A stretch of 54,593 bases of DNA from Thermoplasmata archaeon. GTDB taxonomy: Archaea; Thermoplasmatota; Thermoplasmata; Lutacidiplasmatales; SKW197. Below the pieces are notes generated by a model, which saw only the letters and a program-made list of their open reading frames with translations, had not been told where the DNA came from and searched no databases. The stretch's first letter is position 1. The number at the start of each line of letters is the position of its first letter. Of the stretch, positions 53,772 to 54,593 are shown piece after piece. The position numbers and the translations under genes are program-made. The stretch is taken from assembly GCA_026414225.1 (NCBI GenBank), contig JAOAJK010000009.1, positions 1 through 54,593 on the forward strand, given 5' to 3'.

Positions 53772-54593
53772 ATGAATATGGCAATATTGATGGGCGTAGG
53801 TAATGGAAACCAAAACCGCAGAAATGGCGAGCCCGGGTCAAGAAGAAGTGGAGCAGTAAACGGGCTCACAAACGGTTCTGGAATGACAAATGGCAGCAAC
53901 CAGAGAAGGCCTAACAGCAGAAATAAAGGTAACAACGGTACCAACATGAAAGCAGGACTCGCGATTCTGGTATTCATAATCCTGCTTATTCCGCCAATAA
54001 TGATTCTACTTGGACCTTCGGAGCAGCGAAAGATCGATGGAAATCTGGATGACTGGGCGGATAAGGCGTATGTGGAACAGACACCCGCCGGGATGGATGT
54101 TCCGATAACAAGGTACGCAGTGGATTTTGACGAGAAGTATGTGTATTTCTATGTCCAGGTGCAGAGTCCCCGTGCGGTCTTCGAGAGCAGCGGGAATGCA
54201 AGGGACACAGTTGTGATGTTTGTTGACACGATGCAGGCCGGTTACAGGTTTGATGGATGCCAGGCAAAGTACAAGGTAGAGATTTCCGGCAGCGATGGCA
54301 ATGTCGTGAGTGCGTCGCTTTCGGAATACAGGGGCGATGGCTCCAGCTGGAAGTGGGAAGCGAAGGGATCAATCGAGGCGAAGGCAAACCTTAACACGCT
54401 AGAGGGAAGGATAAAGAAGAGCGACATTGGAAATGCTGACCCCTCCATCTACATTGTGGCACAGCGTGCTGATGGGAAGGTGGGCCGGAGCATAATTCCG
54501 CTGGTCAAAGCGATGAAGGGGTTGGCGGTGTCGCAGGTCGGGATTGCGGACGAGATAATACAGCCAGATGCGAACGCAACCCTGCTTACAATC
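53772..54593 (+). CDS. TNG-linker membrane protein with CBM9-like domain, 3' end outside window
   Basis: Reads from ATG 53772 (AGGAGG five bases before) to the window end. N-terminus is low-complexity Asn/Gly/Arg (GAVNGLTNGSGMTNGSNQRR), a TNG repeat linker typical of Thermoplasmatota surface proteins. A transmembrane helix follows (about 60-80, AGLAILVFIILLIPPIMILL), then IDGNLDDWADKAYVE, FDEKYVYFYVQVQSP and a DTVVMFVDTMQAGYRFDG region resembling the CBM9/DOMON-like domain. Large part probably continues downstream. TATA TTTATATAG at about 53727-53735. Confidence 0.8.
   Translation, partial: MNMAILMGVGNGNQNRRNGEPGSRRSGAVNGLTNGSGMTNGSNQRRPNSRNKGNNGTNMKAGLAILVFIILLIPPIMILLGPSEQRKIDGNLDDWADKAYVEQTPAGMDVPITRYAVDFDEKYVYFYVQVQSPRAVFESSGNARDTVVMFVDTMQAGYRFDGCQAKYKVEISGSDGNVVSASLSEYRGDGSSWKWEAKGSIEAKANLNTLEGRIKKSDIGNADPSIYIVAQRADGKVGRSIIPLVKAMKGLAVSQVGIADEIIQPDANATLLTI

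Overview
The window is archaeal chromosomal DNA, most likely from an uncultured member of the Thermoplasmatota (Thermoplasmata-like Euryarchaeota). The archaeal assignment rests on FtsZ-SecE-Spt5-L11, Kae1 and Cgi121 (KEOPS), Trm56, DtdA, FEN1, RadB, Hjc and RNase Z, on two tRNA genes with introns at the canonical 37/38 position, and on TATA boxes placed about 25-30 bases before many start codons (largely leaderless mRNAs). The narrower assignment is inference from a TNG-rich N-terminal linker at 53772 and the Thermoplasmata-like gene set. No phage, IS element or CRISPR array was seen.

Layout. 1-4000: the end of a NosD-type beta-helix surface protein, a polytopic membrane protein, MoaA and a small PH-like membrane protein. 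4075-8566: ftsZ-secE-spt5-rpl11 with an unusually long Spt5, then two orphan genes. 8699-8975: tRNA-Thr (intron), tRNA-Ala and tRNA-Ser. 8980-19900: an ABC-2 exporter, gcvH, thiC, a regulator with trm56, gdhA, hisS, a glycosyltransferase, a membrane/HTH fusion, tRNA-Leu, hjc and a membrane protein. 19941-24918: a STAND-TPR signalling ATPase, cdd, a cyclophilin-like protein, cgi121 and TraB. 24923-27017: three successive KaiC-like proteins whose Walker A motif is intact in one and lost in two. 27127-34031: fen, dus, an acidic orphan, dtdA, an APC transporter with Usp domains and rnz.

34100-37900 looks like a signalling module: an HTH-STAND-TPR regulator, two convergent DUF835-type genes that overlap by 83 bases, and a 10-base inverted repeat found at two promoters. 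37977-49007: purC, WecG-type and GT4 glycosyltransferases, a zinc phospholipase C-like exoprotein, acylphosphatase, pheS, a saccharopine-dehydrogenase-like enzyme, glycerate 2-kinase, kae1, an HTH-CBS regulator and radB. 49073-54593: secreted and surface proteins, a YchF/OLA1 GTPase, tRNA-Ser with a 14-base intron, a probably truncated FN3 protein, an AT-rich glycosyltransferase that looks foreign, and the start of a TNG-linker/CBM9-like surface protein.

The gene set suggests a heterotroph with glutamate and serine/glycerate metabolism, a glycosylated and protein-rich cell surface, and much KaiC/STAND/DUF835 signalling. Genes are tightly packed: several convergent pairs overlap or abut at their stop codons. 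The strongest candidates for something undescribed are the Spt5 N-terminal domain, the KaiC-like trio with TraB, the 34-38 kb module, and the STAND protein with a sensor-like insert between Walker A and Walker B.
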